Below the pieces are notes generated by a model. That model had not been told where the DNA came from and ran no database searches. It saw nothing but the letters and a program-made list of their open reading frames with translations. From Multifurca ochricompacta (lineage: Eukaryota > Basidiomycota > Agaricomycetes > Russulales > Russulaceae): DNA of 64,000 nucleotides. Positions 43,863-55,398 of the stretch are shown here, in pieces; within the stretch, counting starts at the first letter, position 1, and every line of letters starts with the position of its first letter. Position numbers and translations under genes: made by a program. The DNA lies in contig WTXG01000087.1 of NCBI GenBank assembly GCA_022496185.1, positions 1 to 64,000 of the forward strand. Reading direction: 5' to 3'.

Positions 43863-45995
43863 TTATACAAAGTACAAAGTACTTGAAGCCTTGGTGCCAC
43901 ATAAATCATCTGAGAAGACCCGCCCTAGGACTTGGGTGGATTTGGTCTCTGTCTCCTTTTGGATTTCGGCGCGTGACTGCTTCCCCTTGTGGCACGGCTC
44001 ACAAACGGGGACTCGTCTTTGCCATGGCTTTTTCCACGCCCTTTCTACCATATGGAGAATAGCGTCGGCGTCGATGTTGAGGTGCCCAAGTCGGCGGTGC
44101 CGGGTGTGTAAATCGGCTTCGGCCACTGAGCTTTGTGCAACTAATGCAACGTCATGTCCGGGACTAGCGCTTCGCTGCCTTCAGCTGGGAAGGCTTCCAT
44201 TTGTGCGATGTGGACTGTCTCCGGTACTGCTGTATGCGCGTCCATGATGTAGGGGTGTACGGATCCAATCCGCAGTGAGTGCGAGGTAAAGTTAGTTTTC
44301 CCTGAATGGTGAGAGAGGTAAAGAAGAGAGGGAGAGCGCGCAGAAGGAGTCCCAAGGATAACTAGACTTCGAAGGAGGGTGCGTCGTGCTTTGAACTGAT
44401 GCGAATCTACTGCTTTGCTGGTTCCGTTTGACCTTGCGCTCGATGTCGTCAAGAAGTTCTTTAGCACACAAAAGAAAGATAAAGAAAGGGGAGAAATGCC
44501 GATTGATTTCTGCTTCTGTTGGCTCACTGGCTGGTCTACTACAAGCATTGTATGTACCTTTATATACTTGCAGAGAGACCGAGTTATGAAGCAGAAAGAG
44601 GGTGAATTAGGGTTGAAAGAAGATAAGGTGAGATGATGCCAGGCAATAAAGGCGGAGATGATGTAGACGGGGAGGTAGAAACCTGGCAATTAAGACGGGG
44701 AGGTAGTGAAACTGGAGTAAGGAATGGACGGGCAATCGGCCCGGAATGCAAATGTACTGATAAAAGATATTATACGGAACTAGATCATAAGTGCTCTAAT
44801 TCAGGGTTTGTAATGAAAGAGGGGAGAGGCGATAGATGGAGGTTTCATGCCGAGCCATCCTTACACCAAAGCGAACGTCGGCTCCATAGCTGGTAATTTG
44901 GGCAACGGATAGGAGGTTTCCGTGCAACTCTGGGAAATACAGGACATCCCTGAGAATTGCGTCGCTCCACTATCCCATTGGCCCTCATCCGGACGTGGAT
45001 GCGCCCAATTCCCGTGTCAAGGATCAAACTACTGTCACCAAGAACAATTTTTACTGGGTTTGTGAGAGGCTGGAACTGGAAGAACCAGTTTCGATGGGAG
45101 CACATAGTACATGATGCCCCTGAATCGATGATCCATCGCTGCTCGAGATTGATGCGTGCTGAAAATGCTTGTAGCACTTTGAGTAGGGGTATGGGGTTAT
45201 CTATCCTCCTGTGTTGCCTCGCCATCCATTGCTGTGACCTTTGCTGCAGTGTTGGCATTAAAGTGCCTAGGTGCGTTTCCCCCAACATTATTTGCTTTCA
45301 CCTTGTTCTCCTTCTATAATTTCCAGCATTCTTCCACCAAATACACACGCTTTTTGCAGTGAGTGCAGTGCTTCTTTGGCTTTTCCCCATCAGATTTTCA
45401 TTTCCCCTTTTCAGCTGCATTGCCTGAGCGCGTGAAGTAAACAGTTGCACCAAGGCCCGATTCTCGGACACGCTGCTGTTCGCCAAGGATGACTTGTGAC
45501 CTGACATGCTCAGTGGTGAGTAGTAGTTGGGGATGACGAGGAAAGTATGTTTTGAGGGTGGATAGAGAGGCTGGTAAGGAGACAATGATGGTGACCTCTA
45601 GGGGTTCTGTGTCCACGAGGGTGGTGCGGAAGGCGTTGTTACTGAGGTAGACTACCTTTTGCTCGCCTTTCCCTTCACAGCGAACTGACAGGTTATTTCA
45701 GCACTCCTTGGCCGTTTTGGCATACAGGACTGAGCTCAGTGGCTTGTCCTTTAGTGACAATGTGATTCGAGCGCATTCCTCACAATCTTTGAGGGCCCAT
45801 TCTCTGTGCTCCTCAGCTGTTGCTTTGGCGTCTGGCCTAGGCTCTAATCCGTCTACAACTGATCATAAATTAGAAAGCTCCAATATGACTTTGGCTCTGA
45901 ACCTCCAGAATGCAAAATTCGCGCCATCCTCATCCGATGGGGGAATGTCATGTATGCGTGCTCCCCTACATTCTGTGCCGCTGTTGCCCTAAAGG
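43863..45995 (-). pseudogene. copia element Z gag, protease and pre-integrase remnant
   Basis: Decayed copia element, different family from X/Y. Reading right to left: gag IHDIPPSDEDGANFAFWRF (about 45950), KATAEEHREWALKDCEECAR, VTIIVSLPASLS, TEHVRSQVILGEQQRV and a knuckle with its His replaced (HCTHCKKRVYLVEEC); protease WIIDSGASCTMCSHRNWF (45120 region); then an LTR at 44256-44865; then EAFPAEGSEALV and the pre-integrase domain LHTRHRRLGHLNID with VCEPCHKGKQSRAEIQ, ending near 43900. Frames change at least four times and the rest of pol is missing. Confidence 0.8.
44256..44865 (-). repeat. copia LTR inside element Z remnant
   Basis: Inverted copy of the solo LTR at 51199-51760, TGTACGGATCC...GCCATCCTTACA. 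It contains a TATATA box read on the minus strand near 44562. It sits between protease and pre-integrase sequence of Z, but no target duplication is visible (AGGGG versus CCAAA) and some pol is missing. It therefore came from recombination or a deletion, not a clean insertion. Confidence 0.7.
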
Positions 45996-46004
45996 TGCTT
46001 GTGC

Positions 46005-46188
46005 TGTACAGATCCAATCCGCGGCGAGTGGGAAGAAAAGTGTGTTCCCTAAAGAGTAAGGTGAGCAGAGAGCAGAGAGGAGGAAAGAGGGGAGCCTGCG
46101 CGACGCAATGAAGTCGGTGAGAGTAGGATCGTGCTGGATGTTACTGATGACGGTACCAATGGTGCCGATTGACCTTGCGTGTTACAAA
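46005..46188 (-). repeat. truncated 5' LTR of element Z
   Basis: TGTACAGATCCAATCCGCGG..., matching the first 180 bp of the LTR at 44256. It lies next to the start of Z gag (about 45960), as expected for a 5' LTR in minus orientation. It breaks off near 46188. Confidence 0.65.
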
Positions 46189-46314
46189 TACCTGTCAGAC
46201 AACCATGATGGATTACGATCCATAGGTGACCTGGAGGAGCGCAAAAGCGCACCACAGTCGTCAAAAGTTCTAGCCTTGGGCTAGAACAATTAATTTTTTG
46301 GTCAGGGGCGCTCA

Positions 46315-47121
46315 CCCACCGCTGACATCCCTAAAGTGGTAATCTTGTCACACGACTGTGATTTGTAATAATATCTATTTTAAAAGTAAATATCATTACA
46401 AATCAAAGTCATGTGACATTTAGACAACATTTTCAACCTAATAGTGAAAGACCGGCTCTGCTCATGCGATGACCTCACCCCCTCACCTTCATCCAGGACA
46501 CGCGGGCCTTCACAAGGCCTCCTTCGGTGAGACGACCTCGCGAGCTGGATTAAGTCTGGGTTGGTGACATTGGGTAGTATGGGTAAGTTCACCTTTCTTC
46601 TCCAACACGGGCTCTCTTCTCCTCTCCACTCCTTCTCTATTACACACTGTCTCTTTTGTTTCCCTCTACCTAGAGGTTTTGCACATGGTGGTTCCCACCC
46701 TTCTCTCATGTTCACAACAGTGGTTACTATGTACTGGTAGTAGCCGCGTGATTTGAGCAAGGCTTTGAAGCGCGAATAAAATGAATCTCAAAAAAAAAAA
46801 CCTAATAGTGAAAATGCTTAACATCCTCCCTCCTCCTGTCCATGCAATGGACAATAACACTCCCTCTGCTACAAATTTTCTACTGCTCTAGACCCACATA
46901 TTCTGATGAGAACATATGATACACAATAAAAGTCATAAAATAGCTAGACATAGAGTAGTGAGAATGCACGAGAACACCAAAGTTCTTATCTAATTCTTAT
47001 CTGATCTTATTCCAACTGATTTGTAATGATATTTTGTTGATAACTTTCCTTTTTAAAATAAATATTATTACAAGTCACAGTGGTGTGACAATATTGCCAC
47101 TTTAGGGATGTCAGCGGTGGG
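46315..47121. mobile_element. terminal-inverted-repeat element (MITE-like)
   Basis: Ends form an imperfect inverted repeat of about 90 bp. The left end CCCACCGCTGACATCCCTAA matches the reverse complement of the right end ending at 47121, continuing through GTCACAC-ACTGTGA-TTGTAATAATAT. No transposase frame exists inside, so it is non-autonomous. A poly-A retroposon (46450-46800) has inserted in it; without that it is about 440 bp. No target duplication is clear. Confidence 0.75.
46450..46800 (+). mobile_element. short poly-A retroposon (SINE-like or truncated LINE)
   Basis: 351-bp insertion with a 3' A-run (46789-46800) preceded by AATAAAATGAATCTC, flanked by the 13-bp duplication CCTAATAGTGAAA (46437-46449 and 46801-46813). 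Its 3' end (TACTATGTACTGGTAGTAGC) is shared with the LINE ending at 23795, suggesting mobilisation by that LINE's machinery. No open frame. Promoter boxes of Pol III type could not be assigned with confidence. Confidence 0.8.
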
Positions 47122-47212
47122 GGAGAGTTCCTGAACGGTCTCTGGTTTCCCCTACGGCCTCTTTAACCCAGAACTTTACTTTGTTTTTTCCCTCTCGGGT
47201 TTTACACTATTG

Positions 47213-47891
47213 TACGATCGCGAGACCGTATGAGTTCATTGCGGAGAAAGGTTCCGCGAGAAGAGGGAAAGAGAATAAGATGCTGAAGTCGTCGAAAGTG
47301 CTGATGTGCCGAAATGCTTGATAGGCTGAAATGCGTTGATATGTCAAATACGTCAAAGGCTTGCTGGCTTTGGCTGTTTTTGCTGGCTTTTTGCTGGTTT
47401 GCTGATTTGCTGGTTTGCTGGTTTTTGCTGGCTTTGCTGGTTTGCTGGCTTTGCTGGCTTTTCTGCTGCTGGGTCTGCTGACCTTGTGCTTGTCGTCGTC
47501 GTGATGGTTGCTTAGCACTCAAAAGGAGAAAGAGAGAGAGAGAATGACCGTAGATTGCGCTTCTGCTAGGTGATCCTACTACAAGCAAGTATGTACCTTT
47601 AAATACCTGTAGAGAGACCTAAGAGAAGTGTAGTGATGAAGTAGAATTTATGAAGAAAGAGGTTAAAGCCTGAGAGGCGAGATGAAGAGAGGGCAATAAA
47701 GACAAAACCGGATGAAAAGGAATGAACGAGCAGGCGGCCCAGAACGCAAATAGTCTAAAGATAATGTTTCGTGCTATGTATCGATCGCATTTGTACCGTA
47801 TCAAAGACGAAACCAAGGTCAAATTGATGTCAGAATCTTTATTAGCAGAACTTTTAATGAAGAGAGCAAACTGGTCCAGCCAGAAGTGGTG
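47213..47891 (-). repeat. LTR-like repeat, copy 2
   Basis: Partner of 40258-40866. It holds a run of GCTGGTTTGCTGGTTT-type micro-repeats (about 47360-47475) not present in the other copy, and ends GTGGTGACA. Confidence 0.5.
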
Positions 47892-48252
47892 ACATTCGAG
47901 AGAAAGGGTTGAAGGCGTGAGAAGGTAAGGCGGGCCGGAGCGGGCCGAGGTAGATGGCTTCGGGCAAGCTATCTTTTACAGTGGCGTGTTACGTAAGGGC
48001 CGGGCTGATTTCCTGTGAGAAGAAACCTCAGCGGCACCTGGCCCATAGAAAATTGGGGCCCCGCTCAGGCTTCCATGTTGACGGCTTTCAAACAACTATT
48101 ATGATCACAGCCGTTTTTATAACAAGTTATCATTCTCATTCCATAAAACAAAAAGGTGGATATGGCCATATTCTATATTCTGTGATATCCAGTCTGTAGT
48201 TAAACCCGCCTTTAGGTTTTCGGGCCCATAGACTTGGAGCGTGCCCACGACC

Positions 48253-49514
48253 TCACAACTTGGAGTCATCAACATGCTGGGGGCCGACGTCGTAGTCCTC
48301 TGCGCGCGCCTTCGGCAACAAAGTCGCACACCGCGTCTTCTGGATCTCTTGCGCTTTACTTCCAAAGTATCGCCCACTTTCAAAGTTCCACTGATCATTC
48401 CCTCTCACCCAGATAGCGAACCCGTCCACATATTGCGCCAGCTCCGAGTCCACTGGCTCACCAAACTTCGGAATATCATTCTCGTATATCTTCATAAACC
48501 TCGCTTCCAGCTTCTTATGATGTTCGCCAACCCAATCCATGGCCCTTGAACGTCGGTCTTCTTCTCCTGCATGACAACCGTTATTATATTGTGGTCGGCG
48601 TCCCCGCGAGACTGCTCTATGTTATATGAGGACATATCCTAAGTCAAGCGCAAGTTTGTCAGACTTGGGACCCAATGGAAGCAGGTGCAACCTACATTGG
48701 CCACCCAAATCATGTCGGTAGCCAACATTGATAATTCCTCAATGACAGGGTGGTTAACAGCCTCGTCGGGGAGGTTCATTCCTAATTCGACGAGCGCAAA
48801 AGCTGGCGCGCCACCAATGGTTTCTCTTCTGGCTTCAATGTACTCCTCGATGTTTCGAATATGCCCGCGGTTTCTATCTGCTGCCTGCTTACAAGCTCTT
48901 TTGAGAAAGCGTCGAAGCTGGCTATGAACCGTTTCTGTGATCCGGGACTAGCCGTCTTGACAGCCAGCTCCCAGTACCTAAATGAATACCTTCAACACGT
49001 GTCCTCGCACTTTCTTATATGCCTTACTGTCTGGTGACCTCGCCGCCGATCCATTCACCTTTGGGACGAGGGACGTGCGGGTTGCGTAGGGCGTCCATAG
49101 CGATGTCTGCATAAACCTGAGCTTCTTCCGCGGTCGCCCTATCTGTATACTCGTCAAACACGAAGACCATGTTCATAAAATCGCAACCGGTCCGCAGGCG
49201 TGCTTTAGGTAAAGAGTTAGGATGCATGATAATTTGGTCTCGATCGACATTGACCTACCTTTGTCGTGAAATGGGTACGTCATGCATGCAAGAAGACCTG
49301 GCAGGAGTTGAGCCCATGAACTGGTCAAAAATGGGTGGTCCTGGCTCTTACTGAATTCACAGCGATCAAAGGCGTCCTGAGCTCTGGGGCTGAAAGCCTT
49401 AAGGCTTCTCAACCACTCTGCGGATGCTGCCCTGACCTCAACGTGGTCGGGGCTGATTTGACGAGGCCATTTCCAGTTCTTCAAGGTGTCGGGGAGATAG
49501 TATTTGTTGGACAT
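48253..49514 (-). pseudogene. sesquiterpene synthase duplicate, two frameshifts
   Basis: Copy of the gene at 41196-42459 with the same five exons and splice sites. Start [17 protein letters not shown] and the NDMSSYNIE region are preserved. One T is missing in exon 4 (near 48888-48890, TGCTTACAAG versus TGCTTTACAAG) and one C in exon 5 (near 48543, GGCCCTTG versus GGCCCCTTG), each shifting the frame. Both are one-base losses in short runs, so assembly error is possible. If they are real, the protein would stop before the second metal-binding motif. Confidence 0.85.
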
Positions 49515-50399
49515 GGTCGAGGGTCCGGTATTAAAATACAGTGAGTGATGAGAGTTTGGATGAGAGGCGGGATGAGGAGCTTGTTTAACGCATCATGAAG
49601 CTGTTTTTAAGTCTGTGAATGACCCTCATTCCGACTTTACCCTCAAACTGGTCAATTCGTTATGGTATCGGCAAGAAGCCAGACCATGACCAGTGACCCC
49701 AATTCCGATGGGCTTGTTTATTAAGCGTACATTCTGGTCCAGGACAGAAATATTCGCAACCCTCGCTTTCCTGTTCGCTATCATGACACGCCTCTGCCAT
49801 TCGTGGACATCTCAGCCATCCTCCTGGCCAACGAGCGCCATCTTAATTTTACTACGACCAGTTCTCATTTTATATCCTTCCCAGTTCTACACCCGCTTGT
49901 CTGATTCACATTGCGCGCTACCCTTATTCCGTGGGGGCGTGCACTCGTATATTCAATGCCAGCCAAATAACTTCCTTGGCGCTGAAAAAATGAACCCCAT
50001 CGCTAGTACTGAGGTTGCGTATGAACAAAAGTAAAGGATAATAAATATACTTGGGTAGATAATATCGTTTATGCACAAATTATAATGGTATTGTGTTGGC
50101 GGGAATTGGCATGCAGTTCCCAAATGGTGGATATGTCTCTTAGAGGGAGGGTAATACAGCAGTAAGGCGATGACACAAGATATACAACGTCTTGTAAAGG
50201 TCCAGCAAGACCGAAAACAATGCGGAATTTTTTTGATACTACTTGGTCATGGACCACAGTCCATAATGGTATACGCACTCGCATGGATTTTTTGGGCACT
50301 CTAGATCTTAGTATCCGAACACCCTTGGAAGCATTCAAGAACTCATGCTGTAACGGCTGTTACCTGCGTAGGTCAATGGATAGGGGATCGGGTGTTCCG

Positions 50400-50645
50400 A
50401 TGATGAAGACAGTGAAAAATAATGAATTCCTGAGTAAACAAAGTGGTAGGGATACTAAGCCTCAAAGGTTTTCGAACGTATCCGCCATATTTGACGTATC
50501 AGCTCATTCGAAGCATTTTGGCCTCATCGACACATTCGACATTATCGACGTTATCGACACTCGATGCTTATCAATGGCTACTAAAAAACCCTTGTCCCTT
50601 TACTCTTGCTCTCTTTCCTCTTCTGCCTCACGATCGTACAGCAGA
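50400..50645 (+). repeat. inverted fragment of the 40258/47213 LTR-like repeat
   Basis: Plus-strand text around 50495-50645 (GACGTATCAGCTCATTCGAAG, ATTATCGACGTTATCGAC, CTCACGATCGTACA) reads as the reverse complement of the start of the LTR-like repeats. Only part is present. Confidence 0.45.
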
Positions 50646-51198
50646 TAAGCCATTATTTAATAAGATAAAAAAACACAGTGAGAGTAAGTCATTTTATACT
50701 ACAAAAGAGAGCATGATGAAATAAAGAAGAATAGGACATTAGACATTATATTTTTGCGACATAAATGAAGGAGTGGAGTGTGTTATGTGTATGGCGCTAC
50801 CACCCAAACCGGCTGTCTTGTTCCCCGATTGACCCGGTAGCTACTGTCACATCTCAACAGGCGCCACTCACTCTTACAAGTACAAGCAAATTGCCGCAAC
50901 AGCCCAGCCAGTTTCAGGGTCCATTCATTCTATTCAGGAAGACCTGGAGATATGTCTCCCACTTTCCCTGTGATTCGTGTGTGTGCTTCTATTGCTGCTT
51001 GTGCCTATTTCAAATGCTGCAAATTTCATATATCGGATTGTTCAGCCTCTCGGAAGTATCAAAACCCCTACGAACTCGTACACCAGGAGTCGGTTTCAGG
51101 TGATTTAGACCTATCCCATTCACTATCGATAAGAGATGCATTTTAACTGCCAACCATCGGAAGCAATTCTCCTAGTGAGTATTGACCTTGCCGGGTAT

Positions 51199-51760
51199 TG
51201 TAAGGATGGCTCGGGCGTTGAGCATGAAACAGCCAGCTATCGCCTCTCCCGAATTAGAGCACCACTTATAAGAATATCTTATCATTTGCATTCCGGGCCA
51301 CATGCCCGTCCATTCCTTACACCAGTTTCACTACCTCCCTGTCTTAAATGCCAGGTTTCTACCTCTCCGTCTACACCTCTCCGCCTTTATTGCCTGGCTT
51401 CATCTCACTTGTCTCCTTTCAATCCTAATTCACCCTCTTTCTGCTTCATAACTAGGTCTCTCTGCAAGTATATAAGGGTACATACAATGCTTGTAGTAGA
51501 CCAGCCAGTGAGCCAACAGAAGCAGAAATCAAACAGCATTTCTCCCCCTTTCTCTATCTTTTTTTGTGTGCTAAAGAACTTCTTGACAACATCGAGCTCA
51601 AGGTCAAACGGAACCAGCAAGCAGTAGATTCGCATCAGTTCAAGCACGATACATCCTCCTTCGAAGTCTTAGTTATCTCTGGGACACCTTCTACGCTCTC
51701 TTCTACCTCTCTCCTCTCGGGAACACTTTTCCTCGCACTCGCCGCGGATTAGATCCGTAC
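51199..51760 (+). mobile_element. solo copia LTR (element Z family)
   Basis: 562 bp, TGTAAGGATGGC...GGATTAGATCCGTAC, flanked by the perfect duplication GGTAT (51194-51198 and 51761-51765). The terminal A of the expected CA end is absent. GTATATAAGG at about 51468-51477 is its TATA box. It is an inverted match to 44256-44865. Confidence 0.85.
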
Positions 51761-52539
51761 GGTATAGAACGGAACAGTCATGCTTGGGTCAATGATATTG
51801 AACCATAGAGTCTCACAGTCTCAGTTTTCCATCCATAAGAAAGGCCATCAGTGTTTCTTGTCAGTCAGAATACGGATTGCGCAATACGGATGGTGCAATG
51901 GAGGGAGTAGAGAGAATAGAAAGTCGAGCGGGGTGGCAAGAGCAAGAGTTTTAGGGCGATGAAGCGACAGACGGGGACGTTTCTCGAACAGGATAAATTA
52001 TAGGGGCTATTCTACAGCCCCTTTTATGTAGTTTAATGTGTACAATGCTTCACAATCTACATGATGGATTGAGACAGTGGTAAGTAATCTGAGACCAATA
52101 AACACAAAAGGCGTCGCGTTTGCTTTCGCACGCGAACATTCTAGACTGGTGGTAAGACCCTCAATAACGGGGAGGGTGGGACAGGAGTGTAATCGTAAGT
52201 ATATCATCACAAAGAATCATGGCAAAAACAAGACTGAAACATGCCCCCAAAGGGGGCGTCCAAAAATTCTCTTCGGGCTCGCACAAGGCGATCCCCGAAG
52301 CCAAGTATGGCAGACCAAAATCCGCCAGGGAGATCATCCACTAATCTAATCTAACTCCATAGACAGGCCGGTAGCGACCGGATTGTTGGGGACTGGACAG
52401 CCGGGCTCCTGGGTGGACTCGATCTAATGATTGTGATAAGATAATCCAAAGATGCCAGATAACTGATTCAGAGACATTCCTTCTGTCTTGTCAATTTAAA
52501 TAAGTATATTTATTCTACTTATTGTCATACACCTCTGAG

Positions 52540-52680
52540 CAGTATAAAAGGTCACTACTCTGTACGCATTCACTTCAGTTTTGACCACATAAACTGAAGT
52601 GAGTATTAGTTAGTTTATCTTATCTCTTATCTTTACCACATCATTTTTTTCTTTTTTAAATCGAGTTTCAGTACGCGCTT
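52540..52680 (+). repeat. LTR fragment of another family with TSS hairpin
   Basis: TATAAAA at 52543-52549 is followed at 52571 by a perfect 11-bp stem-loop, CACTTCAGTTT / AAACTGAAGTG (52571-52601, 9-nt loop). Related text recurs at 63520-63660 (GGCCGGTAG-GACCGG upstream, then TTCAGTTCTGATTGACCAC). The ends of the LTR are not resolved. Confidence 0.5.
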
Positions 52681-53300
52681 TCAGGGTGGCACCCAAACCG
52701 CGTGGCTACATCTAGGGACAATGTAACTACTATGAGGACAAAGAAGGAGTCGACATGAGAGCCATAGAGTAAAACCCAGGAGGGAGAAACAAGGTAGACT
52801 AAATCCTTACCACATCTTATCTGCTATCTAAATAGGTAAAGAGACTATAGTGAGGGCCCTGGGAGCAGTAGGATTGAGTTTTGGTGGCTAATGACGAGAT
52901 TAAAGTTCATTCAGTCAATGCCGTCGACGGCCGTTTTTTTGACGGTTTGGACGGCATTTTCCGTGCCCGTCCACCGTCCGTCTCGATGATTGACTTGAGC
53001 TGGTACGGCACAGGTACGGCAACCGTACTACGGACCCGTCCATATCGTGAGGTACGGGTACAGCGCGCAGCCCTATATGGAATGGATAGGTCGATACAGA
53101 CACAGTGACTTGTGGACGAATACCTCCATGACTGCGGAGATGGGTGGCGCGTTGGCACATAGGGTCAATTCACATGCAGGGAGCGAATTCCCTGCATCTC
53201 TTTGACCCCAAGTAACAGTAACAGACATCGCCTTCTGAGGCCGAGCGAGGAAAACCTGTCAGGGACGGTGAGGTTCAGGAGTCAACAATGTCTGCACTCG

Positions 53301-53450
53301 CCACATCAGGAAAATTACATCTGCTAGCATGACTAGAATGACTAGAAATGCCCTGATAGACTACCCATAATAGTAATGTTTACCATAATAGACAGTCTAC
53401 CAGGGCATCTCTCGTCATTCTAGTCATTCTAGCAAATGTAATTTTCCTGA
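53301..53450. mobile_element. fold-back MITE with 8-bp target duplication
   Basis: 150-bp palindrome: TCAGGAAAATTACAT at 53306 pairs with ATGTAATTTTCCTGA ending 53450, with the internal arms GACTAGAATGACTAG / CTAGTCATTCTAG and GCCCTG/CAGGGC. It is flanked by TGCACTCG on both sides (53293-53300 and 53451-53458), the 8-bp size typical of hAT transposons. Five extra bases lie before the left arm. No coding capacity. Confidence 0.8.
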
Positions 53451-53940
53451 TGCACTCGTTAGTCACAGTACTTTCATCCATGATCACACCTACAATATTT
53501 TTCATAAAACGTTATGCTCTCACGAAAAATGTATATATGACCATATACTACGCTATCTACTATCTAATCAGCAACGAAACCCACTTTCAACATTTTAGAG
53601 TCATCTAGTGAACACAATTTAACCTGGACAGCGCCATCATAGACTTGTAACATGTGCATCTTGGAGCCACCAACATATTGGGGGCTAACCACTGTGGTTG
53701 CACGGGCGCCTTCGTTGACAGTAAATTGAATTGTGGATGCTCCTCAACTCGATGAATACTATTTATTGCAGCAGTTTTCCTTCGCTTCTGATGCTCTTTT
53801 CATATTGCGTGAAAATGGTCACTCTGAAGTCACATTTACCGGTGCCTGATGACAGGAGTTTTGCCAGCTCTTCGCCGCTTCCTACCAGATGCAGGCCCAG
53901 TCAAATCGAAATTGTAAAGGGCGTGATGGTGTGGTGTCAC

Positions 53941-54027
53941 CAACTGCGTTGCGGAACTGGATGTAATATCAACTGCGTTGCGGAACTGGATGTAATATCA
54001 ACTGCGTTGCGGAACTGGATGTAATAT
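53941..54027. repeat. 29-bp tandem repeat, three units
   Basis: Three perfect copies of a 29-bp unit beginning CAACTGCGTTGCGG and ending GGATGTAATAT (53941-53969, 53970-53998, 53999-54027). Confidence 0.95.
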
Positions 54028-55398
54028 TATCTGACCGACTCGTTAAAACACCCCGTTTCGATCTTTTGATCGAGATGGGTTAATGAACCTGGAGGAGGGG
54101 ACTCGGAGGTGAGATCGACCGCCAACTGAGGTGTGATGGCCGCCTTAAGCTGTGATGGGAGGGACAGGAACAGCTAGGGGAGGCATTGGTGTATGATCGA
54201 ACTGTAGACTTCGGCACCATAGACTTCGGCGCCATTGTAATGAGCGTTAGGTAAAATTCAGAGCATCCAACAGCCACCTTAAAACTTGGGAGTGCAGCCG
54301 GCCGGTGTAGAATGAATTTGAGCTTGGAGGAAACGCGTGTAATAAATTTGACTTCAAAAAGAAAGAAAAAGAGAAGCCTGGAAGAAGGCGAGAAGCACTA
54401 CCTTCAGAGGCCTACCTATTCAATTGTTAGAGAGGATTTGATTGTTGATTGGAGGTAGTACGGAAGTTCGGGACGCATTTGACTATTCGCGGGGATCAAA
54501 AGGCTATTGACCGTAGCCGAGGAAGCTCAACCCTGGAAACCAGGGACGCAGGCACAGTTTGAGTTTCACCTTCTATCGTTCTTTCCACCTCCCACAACAT
54601 GCTCCACAGACCACTGTTCTTTCCCATTCCCCATTCAGTATGGTCATGTTGAAAGTTTGCACCTTTGCGCGGTGATGGTTTCAAGACAAACCGTTGATTG
54701 TGACTTTGTGACTTTGTGACTTTGTTTGTCTGCTACCGCCATCGTGTTCGCTTGCTGCTGTTGTCCTTCCCTGGTCATGCAACGGCTGGGCCACATTGGT
54801 CCGGCATGAAATCTGGAGTTAGGATCTGTCAATAGGTGCAAGAGGTTGGAAAGCTATCAGATAACCTGGGGCAGGGGTGGCGGGGAACTGGAGAGCTCAA
54901 AGTTATCGTCACTGTCATCATGTTTACTCTCGGAGTCCCGGGGTGCTAAGTCCGCTGACATAGTCTAAGGGCAAATCTATGGAAAGGCGCCTGTCCTTGG
55001 GAACCCATAACTCGGAAAAAGGGAGGGGGAGAGGGTCAGTCCTGGAAATAGAACCAACTGTATTGGTTAGTTGAGGGTAAGCGCCAAAACTTGAATTGAA
55101 TCCCAATGTCCAGTTTCAATCGCCTCCGCCTCTTTACTTCATTGTGATGGCCCTTGTTTGCTATGCGTGCCATAGCGGGATTGTGTCAGTCAGTGCTGGC
55201 ATCCGGATACTGTTGCAGGGTTAGCTGTCATCTCGCCAAGCTCAATTTAGTAAATGACTTGCAAAGACTTCTGTCCTTGCTGGAAGAGCAGAGATTGCTC
55301 TCCTCGCCACAGGAACGATGACATGGCTTGGGATCAGCAGCGTATAAAAAGGGCTCCAGTACAGACACACAATTGCACCCAGCAGTGACTTGAACACC
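54028..55398. other. intergenic, with a possible retroposon tail
   Basis: No gene is supported. Around 54339-54373 the text GTAATAAATTTGACTTCAAAAA resembles the 3' end of the LINE at 23765-23795 and may be the tail of another short retroposon. A TATA-like TATAAAAA at 55343 and the text after it may serve the oxidase gene. Confidence 0.4.

Larger units (their letters stand above)
47213..50340. repeat. segmental duplication, copy 2
   Basis: Direct partner of 40258-43585. See that entry. Confidence 0.88.

Noticed and set aside
44256..44865. Clean solo LTR insertion into copia Z
   Set aside because: The flanking five bases do not match and pol sequence is missing between the flanks, so a simple insertion is not supported.
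52907..53160. Overlapping minus-strand frames of about 80 codons
   Set aside because: Arg/Pro/Ser-rich translation with no family resemblance; probably chance in GC-rich sequence.
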